Source: Closterium sp. NIES-65 (Eukaryota > Streptophyta > Zygnematophyceae > Desmidiales > Closteriaceae). Taken from it: a stretch of 64,000 bases of DNA. Made by a program: the position numbers and the translations under genes. Under the pieces are notes generated by a model that ran no database searches, was not told the origin of the DNA, and saw nothing but the letters and a program-made list of their open reading frames with translations. Below, one piece after another: positions 16,701 to 28,502 of this stretch (within the stretch, counting starts at the first letter, position 1; every line of letters starts with the position of its first letter). The stretch covers positions 1,609,501 through 1,673,500 of the forward strand of contig CANXME010002087.1 of the NCBI GenBank assembly GCA_948144175.1, written 5' to 3'.

Positions 16701-19226
16701 CATTACAGCAAGGTGGGCCCACCACTGCACCCCAACACACTTGCATTTCTCTGTGCCTTTTTCCTGTGCCCATACCCCTTGGTACCAATTCCCTCCCCCC
16801 CGTCCCCCAACACACCCTAACCCCGTTCGTCCCTGCCACATGCATGCGCATGCGCTCCATCCATCCCATCCTACTCCCCATCGGGGACGTCTCAAATTTG
16901 AGTTCAAATTCATCTGAGTAAAAATAGTTGCATCCACCTCACACCCCTCATTTCTTCCTATCTCCTACATGAATCGCATCCCCTTACACCCCCACCTTTC
17001 CCCCTCTCCTCGGGGCAGCTAGAGGAGGATTTCAGGGATCGGTGGGAGCAGGGGCAGGTGCTGGGGTGGGAGGACCAGGGCCTGGGGTGGGCGGGGGTGC
17101 TGCGCGGTGAGGGGGACGGGGGGGAGGGCGAGGAGGAGGGGGGCGAGGGCGGAGAGGGGTACGGCATGAAGCAGGGTGTGGTGGACCTATCGGCGTTCGA
17201 CACGGTGGACGAGCTGCTGGACGAGGACCTCGTGCTGCCCGCCAAGGTCAAGGAGGCGCTCGGTGCGCTGGGGCTCAAGACAGGGGGCACACCGCGCGAG
17301 CGCGCAGAGAGACTGCTCATGGCCAAGGTGGGGCGGTGGGAGTGTGGCTTGTGGGTATAGTGGCAAGTGCTGTTTGGCCCGCTTCCATCCATTCCCTCTG
17401 TGCCATGCGCCACTACCCTGTTGTGCCCTCTTTTCAAAAGCCTTTCATGATCACCTCTTCGCCCGCACTCCCCCCCGCCATGCCCCCTGCTGTCACAGAC
17501 GACGCGCTTTGAGGCCATCGACCCAAAGCACTTCGCCAAGGCGTTCGCCCCGCCCAAGAAGAAGGGCGCCAAGGCCAGCAAGGGCAGCGCGGGTGCTGCT
17601 GCAGACAGCACCAATGGCGGCAGTGGCAACGGCAGTGGCGGCGGTGGCAGTGTGGCTCGTGAGGTGGCTCTGGTGGAGGCAAAGGTGCAGCGGCTGTGCG
17701 AGCTGCTGGAGGAGGTGAGGGGAGGGGGAGGGGGTTTGGGTGGTGGTGTGGGGTGTGATGCTGGTTGGTACGGAAGGTGTCTCTTGCTGATCACTTATGC
17801 CGTGCTCACGCTCGTTCTGTGTAATTGGCCCACTCCCAACACTGCTCTTTGGAAACCACCTTCAACCCCCCTCCCCTCTCCCGGCACGTGTGTTGTTGTG
17901 TGTGGCATGACCTGCATGTGCATGCACGCACCATCACCACCATGTGCGCTCCTTGCAATGCTACACATGGCATGGCAGCCCATCGCAGAGACGCGCGTGC
18001 ACGTGGAGAAGAAAGCCGGGCTCACATATGAGGAGATGGCTGCCGAGCGAGAGGAGGTCCGTGATTGGGTGAAAGAGGGAGCAAGTTAGAGGGAGAGAGA
18101 GTGGGGGAGGATGGAGTGATTGGAGGAAACAGAGGGAGGAAAGAAGAGATGTAGGGAATGAGAAATGGATGGTTGGAGTTGATGAAGGTCTATCTTCCTT
18201 CTTTGTCTGCTTTCTCGTTGACGTTTCGAGCCCTGAATGCACCGCGCCGTGCCCCACTGTGTGCGCCTGTATGTGTGTGCGTGGCAGGAGGAGGTGGTGG
18301 AGGAGGAGGAGGAGAGCGAGGAGGAGGAGGAGGAGATCTACAACCCGCTGAAGCTGCCCATGGGGTGGGACGGCAAGCCCATCCCCTACTGGCTCTACAA
18401 GCTGCATGGGCTCAACCAGGTATGGGCTCAACCAGGTACGGGCTCAACCAGGTGCGGACTTGTAAAAGGTGGACAGGTGGGCTTAAGCAGGTACGGGATC
18501 AAGCAGGTACGGGCTCAAGCAGGTATGGGCTCAAGCAGGTACAAGGTATGAGTTAAACCGGGTACGTTCAAGCGGACATTCTCTTCAGAATCAAGGCCAT
18601 TCCGGTTCCCACACCGCGCGCACTCTCCCCTGCCCACGGACTCATCCCCTGTGCCCTGCCTTGCCGTGCCATGTGCTCTCTGCTCCTCCCCCCCCCCACC
18701 GTCGTTCCCTGGCAGGAGTTCAAGTGTGAGATCTGCGGCAACTACAGCTACTGGGGGCGGCGCGCGTTCGAGCGGCACTTCCGGGAGTTCCGGCATCAAC
18801 ACGGCATGCGCTGCCTCGGCGTGCCCAACACCAAGGCCTTCCATGAAGTCACCGTCATCAAGGTGGGCCGTTTAGGAGGGAACGCGAAGGCAGCTATTCC
18901 TGAGTTGGCTCTGTGCCATGCGTTATGTGCCGTTAAGTGCTTTGTGGCATCAACAGGGCATGTGTCAAGGCCATGCAAGCTTCAAGGCCTGACCATGTGC
19001 GCTTCATGTTGTTTCATGCTCCAATTGTTCCGCTTCGCTTCCCGCCCGCTGCACTGCACATGCTTGACTTGCACTACAGGACGCGCTAGCCCTGTGGGAG
19101 CGCATGCGGGAGAAGCAGGGCGGCAGCAAGTGGCGGCCGGAGGTGGAGGAGGAGTGTGAGGATCGCGAGGGCAACGTGTACGACCGCAAGACCTTCCAGG
19201 ACCTGCGCCGCCAAGGCATCATCTAG
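13783..19226 (+). CDS. SF3A3: SF3A3 (SF3a60) splicing factor 3A subunit 3
   Basis: Subunit of the U2 snRNP SF3a complex, acting in the nucleus in prespliceosome assembly. I read eleven exons: 13783-13956, 14886-15005, 15595-15699, 16152-16294, 16616-16712, 17019-17327, 17499-17714, 17991-18056, 18288-18419, 18716-18862 and 19080-19226. All introns are GT-AG and the phase is preserved, giving 551 residues (plant and animal orthologues have about 500). Landmarks are the N-terminal STLLEQ...HEE start, a SAP-like segment in exon 6 ([24 protein letters not shown]), the IYNPLKLP and [17 protein letters not shown] block, and a U1/matrin-type C2H2 finger in exon 10 (C-X2-C-X13-H-X5-H). Exon 6 carries a Gly/Glu-rich insertion and exon 7 a Gly/Ser-rich one, which explains the extra length. 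The exon 8 acceptor was placed at CAGAG to keep phase. Introns 3 and 9 begin with amplified donor arrays. Intron 1 (929 bp) and the others are pyrimidine-rich and hold no gene. Confidence 0.93.
15688..15959 (+). repeat. 17-bp array spanning SF3A3 exon 3 donor
   Basis: Sixteen consecutive 17-bp units (TTCAGCGGGGAGGTGAG, with G/A variants) fill 272 bp exactly. The first unit contains the true exon 3/intron 3 junction (GAG then GTGAGT, boundary 15699/15700). Each later unit repeats a near-perfect 5' splice site. Reading on from the first unit meets TGA at 15718. Confidence 0.95.
18408..18538 (+). repeat. 16-bp array spanning SF3A3 exon 9 donor
   Basis: The last 12 coding bases of exon 9 (GGGCTCAACCAG) and the donor GTAYG recur after the junction at 18419/18420 as units of mostly 16 bp. 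GT-led units start at 18420, 18436, 18452, 18477, 18491, 18507 and 18523. The later units change AACCAG to AAGCAG. Unit spacing is 16, 16, 25, 14, 16, 16 and 16 bp. Confidence 0.9.
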
Positions 19227-19348
19227 CCACCACGCCACGGCATCATCTAGCCGCTTCCGCCCATACTGCCTGATATGTAGAGCCGTACTAGCAACCCATA
19301 CACTCTACAATACAGCCCAACATATGCTAACAATGTACATCTACAAAT

Positions 19349-19483
19349 TCTCATAGTTGGAAACAGCAGAACAATTGACTAGGAAACAAGACAGTTATAA
19401 ATACAAACCCTAACAACCTATACTCTCTAGAGCAGAGCATACTTGACAGTTGACAAGAACATGCAAATATGGCATGTTTGACA
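19349..19483 (-). repeat. Candidate solo copia LTR
   Basis: 135 bp ending TTTGACA on the plus strand, with an internal AAACCCTAA block as in the copia LTRs of this window, flanked by CAAAT on both sides (19344-19348, 19484-19488). The other end reads TCTCATAG instead of the expected TG start. It is therefore either a diverged solo LTR or a chance boundary. Confidence 0.5.
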
Positions 19484-19488
19484 CAAAT

Positions 19489-20470
19489 GTATAAGGTGTA
19501 TGTTGACAACAATCCCGCATACAAGGATTGGGGAACGCTCTACAGGTCCCCCAAAAATGGCAGGGTGAACAGTAAAAAGGCCCTGTATATCTATTATGTT
19601 ATTAATTAATTGTTATGTCAGACTTTTTTCTCTGATTTGCATGAAAAAAACAGAGAATTCAGTTTTTTTTTTTTTTTGAAGTGAACTCTTGTTCTTGAGT
19701 ACAGCATGGTTTTTAGGGCCCCAACTCTGCAATTTTCAGAGAAATTTTCAGGCTAACTCTGAAATTTCAGAGTTCTCCAGGAGTGTACTCTGATCATTCG
19801 GAGTACGAACGGGTTCTTGACTGGTGGTGATTCGGACTTCACGGGGCACAGCAGATTCGCACTGTCAAAGCAAAATCGCCCTGACACAGCAAATCCGCTC
19901 CTAGCAGCACAACCTTTTCGACCAATCATAGAAAAACCGTCTTGACAACAGATTTGCACCGTCAGAGCACTACGATTTAGCCCAATCACCAAAACTTCGC
20001 GTCTGACATTGCTGGTTCCCCTTTCAGACCGCCAGACTCGCCTTCCCTGACACAAAAACTCGCCCAATCACCACAAGAGTCGCCCGGTCACCACAAGATT
20101 CGCCCAATCACCACAAGATTCGCCTAATTACCACAAGATTCGCCAAATCACCACAAGATTCGCCCTGACAGAAGGTTCGCGTCTGACATTGCAGATTCGC
20201 AGTCAGAGCTTGTTCAACAGAAATTCCCTTAGTCTTGCATGTTTCAATCTCAGATGAATGAAGCATTGAATACATTTCTGATGAACATTGAATACATTGA
20301 TTTCGAATGTTCAGACTTTTTCTTTTATACACTCTGAAATTTCAGCCTTTTCATGCCAGATCTAAGAGTTTCAGACTAAAACTGTGTAATATTCTGATGA
20401 ATCAGACAGGACAAAAACAAATCTGAGGGCCTGATTGTTATACACATGAGTATAAAATTATTCGGGGGTT
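19489..20470. other. AT-rich region, no gene seen
   Basis: Lower GC than the rest of the window, with homopolymer T runs near 19665. I find no protein domain on either strand; ORFs of 74-104 codons lack any recognisable feature. It probably represents host intergenic DNA or old decayed repeats. It contains the short tandem array at 20041-20170. Confidence 0.5.
20041..20170. repeat. 20-bp tandem array (ATTCGCCCAATCACCACAAG)
   Basis: About six imperfect copies of a 20-bp unit with point differences such as CAAT/TAAT/AAAT. Related TTCGC-containing stretches are scattered from 19820 on. There are no variable spacers, so it is a simple minisatellite. Confidence 0.75.
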
Positions 20471-20475
20471 GGATA

Positions 20476-21149
20476 TGATAAGAAACGAGGAATAAATGCA
20501 TTGAGCAGAATGAGGAGTACAAGTATTAAACCCTAAAGTGTTGAACCCCAAATGAACTGCCCCACTACAGCCTATACAGACTATAGCATATACCGTCACA
20601 CCCCGGATATACCCCTATGGGGGGCACTAATAAAACGTGTTTTTTTTAGGGGGTGGGCTTATAATATAGTAATTTTATAAGCGTCGGGGCTTATACAATG
20701 ACATATATGAAATCTAGTTGTTTTCACTTCAAAATGTTCATTTTGTCATTGCGATTTCAATCGAGTCAAGATCATAGTGGGTGTGAAGAAGAATCTCGCG
20801 TAAGTTTGCAAACTGCCAACACACACAGTCAGAATGAGTCATTTCGCCCCATGACAGCTCATTCTGACTGGACGCGCAGTCAAATGAGACGCGCGAGGGT
20901 GGGGCAATGAGTCGCGCGAGGGTGAAGGGTCGAAATTTTATCAAGTGAGGATGCAAATAGTGTGTTTCGCTACAGAGATTCCAGTAATTTTATAAAAACT
21001 AATACAAATGGTGGCTCTTATAATAAGTAAGCCTTCAGGGGGTGCGCTTATAATCGAGCACCCGATATAGGCGCCACACGCCAATTAAAAGCGCCAGGCG
21101 CTTATCCGCGGGTGGCGCTTATATCCGGGGTATGACGGTATGCCTAACA
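20476..21149 (-). repeat. Co2 3' LTR (split by MITE)
   Basis: The LTR occupies 20476-20592 and 21141-21149. Joining them with a single TA restores 126 bp matching 28377-28502. Confidence 0.9.
20593..21138. mobile_element. 546-bp MITE with TA duplication
   Basis: Terminal inverted repeats start CCGTCACACCCCGGATATA at the left. The right end reads the complement of CCGTCATACCCCGGATATA, with one mismatch in 19. It is flanked by TA (20591-20592, 21139-21140), the target of Tc1/mariner and pogo-type transposases. No ORF of consequence is inside. Internal sequence has repeated CTTATAAT and GGCGCTTAT words. Assignment to pogo/Tigger rather than Tc1 is a guess from the TIR style. It is unrelated in TIR sequence to the transposon at 34913-36509. 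Confidence 0.88.
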
Positions 21150-21348
21150 CACCCCCATAGGCAAAGTGGGGGAGAACAAGGGGTCACAAGACCACTCAAG
21201 CAAAGCAAAGCAAGCCCAGGGTGGATCACAACATCACCACACTGTCCGAGCACAAAGGCAAGGCCACAAAGCCAGTTCACATGCAAGATCATATATATAA
21301 AGGTAAACAAGCAAGTGCAGGTATAAAAAGAGTACATTACAAACAAGG

Positions 21349-24300
21349 TCAAGAAGTGAGCAAGTCAGGCCAAGTAGGCACAAGACCTAGCATAGCACAA
21401 AAGCGCTGATGATCACAAGGCAGAAGTGCCTTGATAAAGATATCAGCAGTGTTGGCCTCAGAGGCCTCGTAGGTGAGGCATAGCTGGCCACGCTGCTGCA
21501 GCTCACGAGCCAGGAAGTAGCGAAGAGCAATGTGCTTCGTTTTGTGCTCTAGTCTGTGCTCCCGATACAAGGCCAGCATGGTCTTGTTGTCTACGTACAA
21601 AACTGGAGGAGAACGAGGCGGCTCTCCTAGGTCAATCAGCAGGTAGGTGAGCCAGCGTAGCTCTTGTGCACCCATGGCCCCCGCGTAGATCTCAGCCTCA
21701 CAACCGGAGCTGAGAACACAAGACGAGCGGGTAGACCACCACGAAACAGAGCCGGAGCGAAGGCTGAAGGTGTAACCCTGTGACGACCGCTATGTCGGTT
21801 GGTCGTCAGCCCAAGAAGCGTCTTCGTGACTTGTGAGGACCACTCGACATCGCCCTCCAAGCACTAGTCCCATGCCTGACGTACTGCACACGTAGCGCAA
21901 CACCCTCTTCGCTGCAGCCATGTGCTCTGGTCGTTGTCTCCTAGGAGCAACATAGCATGCCAAGATGCTAAGAGGGTATGTATGGTCAGGTCGTGTACAG
22001 GTCATCAGGTACATGAGGCAGCCAACAAGCTCTGGGTACACGCCACTCGGCTCTACGGACACATCCGAAGGCAGAGCTGAGAGCGAGTGGCGAGTAGACA
22101 GAGGAGTGGCCTGAGGCGAGTAGTACGTAAAGTCGAAGCGCTGAAGGACCTGCTGCACCATGTGTGACTGAGTCAGGGTAATGGTGCGCTGTGCTCTGTC
22201 CCGGGTGATCTGCAAGCCAAGGTAGCTGCGCAGTTCACCCAAGTCTGTGCACGTGTGTCTCTTCTGCAGCTCGGACTTCACGTGGGCGAGTCCAGCAGTG
22301 TCAGCGGTGGCAAAGACCAAGTCGTTGACGTACACGAGGATGTAGAACGGCGGCAGAGAGGTGTCGGTGCGTAGAAACAGCGACGAGTCAGCTGTAGAAG
22401 GAGCGAACCCAAGAGCCGCAAGTGTAGTCCTTAGTCTGTCGTGCCACTCACGGGGCGCCTGCTGGAGACCGTAGACTGGCCGCCTGAGGCTCCACTAGGT
22501 ACTAGGAGGAAACGACCTAGTGAAGCCAGGTGGGCGGCGCAGCCAGATCTCCTCGTGCAGGCTGTCCTGAAGGAAAGCTGTGCTGAAGTGAAGAGAGTGA
22601 AGCTCGTAGTCGCGCTGAGTGGCTATGTGCAACAGCACCCAAAGAGTGGTCATCTTCGGGGTGGGAGAGAAGGTCTCAAAGTAGTGAAATCCCTGCCGCT
22701 GACTGAAGCCTCGAGCCACGTAACGCGCCTTGAAGATAGGCGGAGAACCCGGCGGTCGGTTCACCCTGAAAATCCACATGCCACTGACGATGTTCGCCCT
22801 AGATGGGGGAACCTCGTCCACGTAGGTGCCTGTTGACTTCTAGGAAGCCATCTCTATGTCCATGGCTGACTGCCACTAAGAGGAGTAGGGACCCTCGATC
22901 GCTTGAGCGTACGATCGAGGAGTCGGGATGTCTGGTGCATCTGGGTCTCCCTCAGGGGCAATCAGCGTGGACACGAGATGAGGCAAAGCAGCAGCAAAAC
23001 ACTGGAACTCCTCCTGCTTGTCCTCAAGGACGTCCGTGCCAAGAGCACACTCACCCCCGACGGACGGAGGACAGACAGACTCAGACTCAACAACAAGACT
23101 AGTGGCGTAGTCTAAACGACAGCGAGCAGCGAAGTTGACAAGCTCAGCCACTAAAGCAGACGCAGCAGTGGACTCAAAGGAAGGGTCAGTGACAACAGTG
23201 GCGAGGAGACGCGTGACACTTGGACTGGCAGCACAAATAGAGTCAAACTCAAGCTCACGAAGGACAGGAAGAGAGGACTCCGGAGGAGACGGCAACGGGA
23301 CACGTAGAGGAGCAGTGGAAGGACGCAGTGCCATCTGGTGTGTGCTTGGAACCACATGAGGATGCGGAACACGACGACTAGTGCGAGTAGTGCGAACAGG
23401 CGATGCAGGACGAGACGAAGGCTCACGATGCTCAGGAAGACCTCCAGTAGGACTAGTGTAGACAGAAGGAGCAGGAAGAGGGGAGGCGGGCTGTAACTGT
23501 GACTGCGAGTGAACGGGCAGTGGACACTCTAAGAGAGGAGCAGGATCAGTAGAGGGCGGGAGACCAAGAACCTTCTCAAGGAGTGGAACGCAGAATGGCC
23601 TCGGCCGCGTTGCGCCTGTAGAACGAGCAGGGACGGCACCAGTACCCCCAGCAGCAGCACCAGCGCCAGCCGCACCTCCAGCTCCAACAGTGTCAGCTCT
23701 AGCACCCTCACACGCACCAGCGTTAGCAGAAACACCAGTGCCAACACCCCTAGTAGCTCCTGCTCCAGCAGCTCCACTAGGACCAACTCCAGCAAGATCG
23801 GCAGCTCCAGCACCGCTAGTAGCTCCAGCAGGATCAACTCCAGCAGCTCCAGCAGCACCACCAGTCTCAGCAGCTCCAGTACCGCCACTACGAGCACCTC
23901 CACAACCAGCAGCAACAGTAGTGCCTCCTGCTCCAGCAGCACGACTCCAGCGCCGGGCAAACCACTCGCGTAGCTCCTACGGAGAGAGTGGCTCTCGCCT
24001 CGATGAAGCACCGCCAGCGGCCACACGAGCAGACCCAGCGCCCCCAGGCTCCGCACCCCCAAACTTTGCACCCCAAGGCTCAGCACCCCCAGTCTCAGCA
24101 CCCCCAGGCTCAGCACCCCCAGACTTTGCACCCCCAGGCTCAGCACCTCCAGACCCGGCACCCGCAGGCTCAGCACCTCTAGCAGCACCAGAGTCAACAG
24201 CTACCTCGACAGGCTCAACTGCGTCTACCTGGGACACACCTGACGGGGCAAGACCACGAGGGAGGACCTGGCACAAGGAAGAGCGGCGGCGGAGGAAGGG

Positions 24301-27232
24301 GCGCAGCGCGGTAGGGGAAGAGACGGTAGTAAGGCACCGACTCGTCAAAGGTGATGTCCTGGGAGGACAGAATACGGCGCGAGGTGGGGTGGTAAAACTG
24401 CCACCCAGGCGCTTTAGGGGGGAAGCCGAGGACAACGCATGGAACAGCACGGGGGGACAGCTTGTCCGTAGACAAGTCGCGGACAAACGCCCAAGATCCC
24501 CAGACCCGAAACGCAGACGCATCGCCAAACTTCCCCGTCCACCGCAAGGTGGGGGAGGTCTTAGGCAAGGAGACCCGGGGCTGAAGGTTGAGCTGATGCG
24601 CCACGTAGTGAGCTGCAAATGGCCATAGAAAATGGGGGGCAGCTGCATGGATCATGGACGTACGACCGACGTCCATGACCATGCCAATGCGGCGCTGAGC
24701 AATCCCATTTTGCTGTGGAGAGGACGGAAGCGTGAAGGTCTGGCGGATGCCCTGTGCCCGACAGAAGGCTCCAAGACGGGCAGAGGAAGTCTCCCCGCCT
24801 CTATCCGAGTGCAGACGCAGAACAGGAAAGTCCGAGCCGAAACTCTCTCTGAGCTAGAGACGAGCTGCGCGGATCTAGTCGATCAACACCTCAGTGACGT
24901 CACCCTTGCTGCGCAAGGGGAAGATTGTGGTGTAACGCGAGTAGTCGTCAACCACCAACAGGAAGTAACGCTCGTGTCCGTATCTACGGACGCCGGCGGG
25001 GCCCCACACGTCCATGTGGAGAGTCTGCAGCGGAGCCTCTGTCGGAGGAAACTCGGAGGAGTGAGGGGCGGCGCGCTGTCGCCCCTCGACGGAGGGGACG
25101 CAAGTAGGGGCAGGCCTCGGAGGTAGGGGAGGGAGAGACCGGGGGAGACCAGAGACAAGGACACGGGAGGCCATACCTTGGAGACGAGGCAGGGAGGGGT
25201 GACCAAGGCGGTGGTGCCAGAGGAGAGTCTGGTGGGACAGGAGACGACACGAGCAGGGAGCAGACTCAGGATCAGATCTGGACGCTACAGCAAACACCTG
25301 ACTCGACGCAGCTACCTGGCCAGACTCAGCAGCCAGAGGAGACTCAGTTGTAAGGGTGTATAGGCTCGACCCTGGCCGACGGGTGAACGTGGCCAAGTGT
25401 CGGCCTGTCCGAGCACACGTGCATTGGGTCACCCGCTGACTCGTAGGAGTGAACTGGTCAACCCCCCTATCTTGTAGGTCCGCTCCACTCACCAAGTTCG
25501 TAGAGAACGAGGGGAGGTAGACACCTGACAGGGTGCCAGAGGGGGCTGCCGAGCACGGTAGGACAGTGGAGAAGCTAGCAAAGACAGGACCTCCAGAGGG
25601 GTCCGCCAGGGAGACTGCAACCGGCCGACTGAGTGGCGTAAGAGTGGTGCGGTCTCAAAAGAAGGAGCGGGACGCACCCAAGTCAAGGGTGAAGGTGTGC
25701 AAGGCCTGAGCCAACGTACTACGTGAGAGAGCAGACTCACCAGCACCTTGGGTAGCAGACGCAACAGCACCTGGGGCAGCAGACACACTAGCACCTAGAG
25801 CAGCAGCCTCACCAGCACCTAGAGCAGTGGCCTCAATGCCCGGGTCAAGCGGTACACACAGGTAACACTCACCCTCAACACTAGTAGTCACAGAATACAT
25901 GGCAGCAAGGATAGCATCATAGTCAAGATTAAAGATGGCAACCCCCGCCCTAGACAGATCTCCCCAGTGAGGGATCTCTGACGCCTCAGGGAACTGGCGA
26001 CGCCACGGGTCCATCATGCGACCGAAGCATCGCTGGGTGGAGTGCGGGCCCCCGCACTGCTCACCAGCTCTGTCGCCGGTACGGAGGACGTAAGTGCAGG
26101 GACCAGTACCCCCTCCGCGCTGACACGCAGCGTACCAGTCATGAAGCTGCTGAGGGGACAGAGTCACACCACTCCGCTTTTGCTAGCGCGGGCCACCACC
26201 TGACCCACTCCTCTGCGCAGAGTCCCGACCCGCTCCACCACCGCGGCCGCCGCCACCTCCGCCGCCTCCTCCACCTCCGCATCCTCCGCTACCTCCGCCT
26301 CCTCCGCCACCACCGCCGCCTCATTCGCCTCCACTGCTGCTGCCGCCGCCGCCACCCTCGCCACGACTCCCACCACCACCCCCACCCCCTCCACTTCCTC
26401 CACCACCACCTCCACCGCCCCCGCCAGCCCCTCCAACGCCCTTGCCCCCCTTGCCCTTGCCGGTGCGGCGTCTCCCGCTAGGGACTGACGCAGCGCCGAC
26501 CGACTCGAAACCAACGAGGTCGGCCGCAGCAGCAGAAGAAACAGAGGGCAAGAGGGGGGAGGGGGAACAACCCTCAAAGACGGGGGTGCGAGGGTCACCA
26601 CGAGAGGCTCCTACAACAACTATGCTCTTCTCTGCTGCTAGGAGGCCCTTCTCGAGGAGGTCAACGGTGAGAGTGGTGGGGAAAACTGAGAGGAAGTGGT
26701 CCTTGACTATGCGGAGAGAGTCAGGGAGCCGTGTGACTATGTAGTAGAGGGTGATGTACATGGGGGGGGCGGTTCTTGGCGCAGAACTCAGCAGGAAGCG
26801 CAGCGCGGTAGCGAGTGTCACTAGTGCGGAGGTGCATAATGAGGTCAACGACTGTGGGAAGGCAGCAAGGTCAGGGAAGAGGTACGGTAGCATGAGGCGG
26901 CTCAGTGCAGCAGTGGCAGGGGAAGAGGAGTGTGCAACTACAGCGTTGTACAAGGTCTGAGCACTCTTGTACTGGCTAAAGTGTGCACGCTCAGTGGTCG
27001 GTAAGTGGCGACGCACAGCAAGACAAGCAGCAGCATCGCGTGTTGCCCACTGTGAGCGAACAGTGCTGTCAGTAGTAGCAAGCGGGGCTGGAGAGGCACC
27101 AGAGGTGAGGTCAAACAGAGAGAGGCCGTCTACCCTATCGCACTGGAGGAACAGCTGGAGGTCATCGACCCAGACCTCAAAGTCAACGGCACGGCCTTCA
27201 GCATCAAAAGTAAGGATACTGGGGGTAGCCAT
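21349..27232 (-). pseudogene. Co2 gag-pol, multiply disrupted
   Basis: Gag starts at 27232 (MATPSILTFDAEGRAVDFEVWVDDL) and has the capsid-like region, a Gly-rich tract (26300-26460), an SPQQLHDWYA motif and the C-X13-C-X3-H-X4-C finger (about 26020-26100). Downstream on the minus strand are protease (about 25670), the integrase zinc region and core (25250-24650), a repetitive spacer with a broken LREWFA motif (24200-23600), RT (23000-22270, YVND in place of YVDD) and RNase H (22000-21400). At least nine interruptions separate these. Many are CAG-to-TAG or CTG-to-CTA changes relative to Co1, e.g. near 22495, 22841, 22876, 23977, 24855 and 24875. It is non-functional. Confidence 0.9.
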
Positions 27233-28330
27233 GACTGCAGTGGCCCAGTAGGGAGTGAGCTCACTAGTATGGCGGCTCTGCGGCTGGGCGGCTCGGTTGC
27301 TGGGCGGCTCGGCGACTCGGCTATTGGGCGGCTCGGCTGCTCGGCGGCTCAGCAGCTGGGCGGCTCGGCTGCTGGGCGGCTCAGCTGCTTGGTAGGTGGG
27401 CGGCTCGGCTGCTGGGTGGCTCGGCTGCAGGGCGGCTCAGCTGCTCGGTAGGTGGGCGGCTCGGCTGCTGGGCGGCGTGGCTGCTGGGCGGCTCGGCTGC
27501 TGGGCTGCTCGGCGGCTCGGGTGCTGGGCGGCGGAGCGGTGATAGGGCCGGTGGAGGTGGCGACGTGGCCGCTAGGGGAGGGCGACGGGGTTGAAGGTGA
27601 CGGGGACGGGGCCGCAGGTGGCGGCGAGGCCGCAGGTGGCGGCTGCGTGGCCGCAGTTGGCGGCGACGGGGCCGAAGGTGGTGGCGGGGTGGCCTCAGGT
27701 GACGGCGACGGGGCCGCAGGTGGCGGCGACGGGGCCGCAGGTGGCGGCGACGGGGCCGTAGAGGGGCCGCAAGGGGCCGCAACGGGGCCGCAGAGGGGCC
27801 GCAAGTGGCCTAGACGGGGTCGTAGAGGGGCCACACGGGTCCTAGACGGGGCCGCAGAGGGGCCGCAAGGGGCCTAGACGGGGCCGCAGAGGGGCCGCAC
27901 GGGGCCTAGATGGGGCCGCAGAGGGGGCCGCAAGAGGCCTAGACGGGGCGGCAACGGGGCCGTAAGGGGCCCAGACGGGGCGGCGACGGGGCTGTAAGGG
28001 GCCTAGATGGGGCGGCGACGGGGCCGTTAGGGGCCTAGACGGGGCGGCGATGAGGCTGTAAGGGGCCATAACGGCGCCGCGAGGGGAGCCGACGGGCGTC
28101 GCGGGGGGGCCGCAAGGGGCCGTAAGGGCGGCGCGAGGGGCCGTAGAGGGCGGCGCGAGGGGCCGTAAAGGGCAGCGCGAGGGGCCGTAAGGGCGGCTTA
28201 AGGGGCCGTGAGAGGGGCCGCTAAAGGCAACGTGAAGGGGCCATGAGAGGGCACAACGGTAGGGAGGGCACACAGAGTGCGACTCGGGCAGGAGCGAAGC
28301 GCGCTCCGGGCAGGAAAAAAAAAATATCGT
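27233..28330 (-). repeat. Co2 GC-rich tandem-repeat leader
   Basis: The gag-proximal part (27270-27530) is GGCGGCTCGGCTGCTGG units. The distal part (27540-28260) is units around CGGGGCCGCAGAGGGGCCGC and CTAGACGGGG. There is no protein domain. It is the same bipartite layout as in Co1, Co7 and Co8, with different unit sequences. Confidence 0.8.
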
Positions 28331-28376
28331 GGTGGGCCCTAGGAATCGTTCCCACTAGGGAACCTGCTCGATACCA
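28331..28376 (-). promoter_or_regulatory. Co2 primer site, hairpin and GGGCCCACC box
   Basis: The primer site TGGTATCGAGC abuts the 5' LTR. The hairpin has arms GTTCCC (28348-28353) and GGGAAC (28358-28363) and a 4-base loop. The box is at 28331-28339. The stem sequence differs from that of Co1 and Co8 but pairing is kept. Confidence 0.7.
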
Positions 28377-28502
28377 TGATAAGAAACGAGGAATGAATGC
28401 ATTGAGCAGAATGAGGAGTACAAGTAGTAAACCCTAAAGTGTTGTACCCCATATGAACTGCCCCACTACAGCCTACACAGACTATAACATATATGCCTGA
28501 CA
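28377..28502 (-). repeat. Co2 5' LTR
   Basis: 126 bp beginning TGATAAGAAACG and ending GCCTGACA on the plus strand, followed by the target duplication GGATA. Confidence 0.92.

Larger units (their letters stand above)
20476..28502 (-). mobile_element. Co2: decayed Ty1/copia
   Basis: Minus-strand copia with a 5-bp duplication GGATA (20471-20475 and 28503-28507). The 126-bp LTRs differ at about seven positions by eye, so it is older than Co1. Its 3' LTR is split by a MITE. Order on the element strand is 5' LTR, primer site TGGTATCGAGC, hairpin, GC-rich leader, gag with capsid half, pol, TATGGGGGTG tract, 3' LTR. The coding region has many stops and frameshifts. Confidence 0.93.

Noticed and set aside
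26300..26470. Programmed frameshift in the Gly-rich tract of copia gag, since Co2 and Co8 change frame there.
   Set aside because: Co7 reads through the same tract in one frame, so the changes are more likely slippage indels in a repeat.
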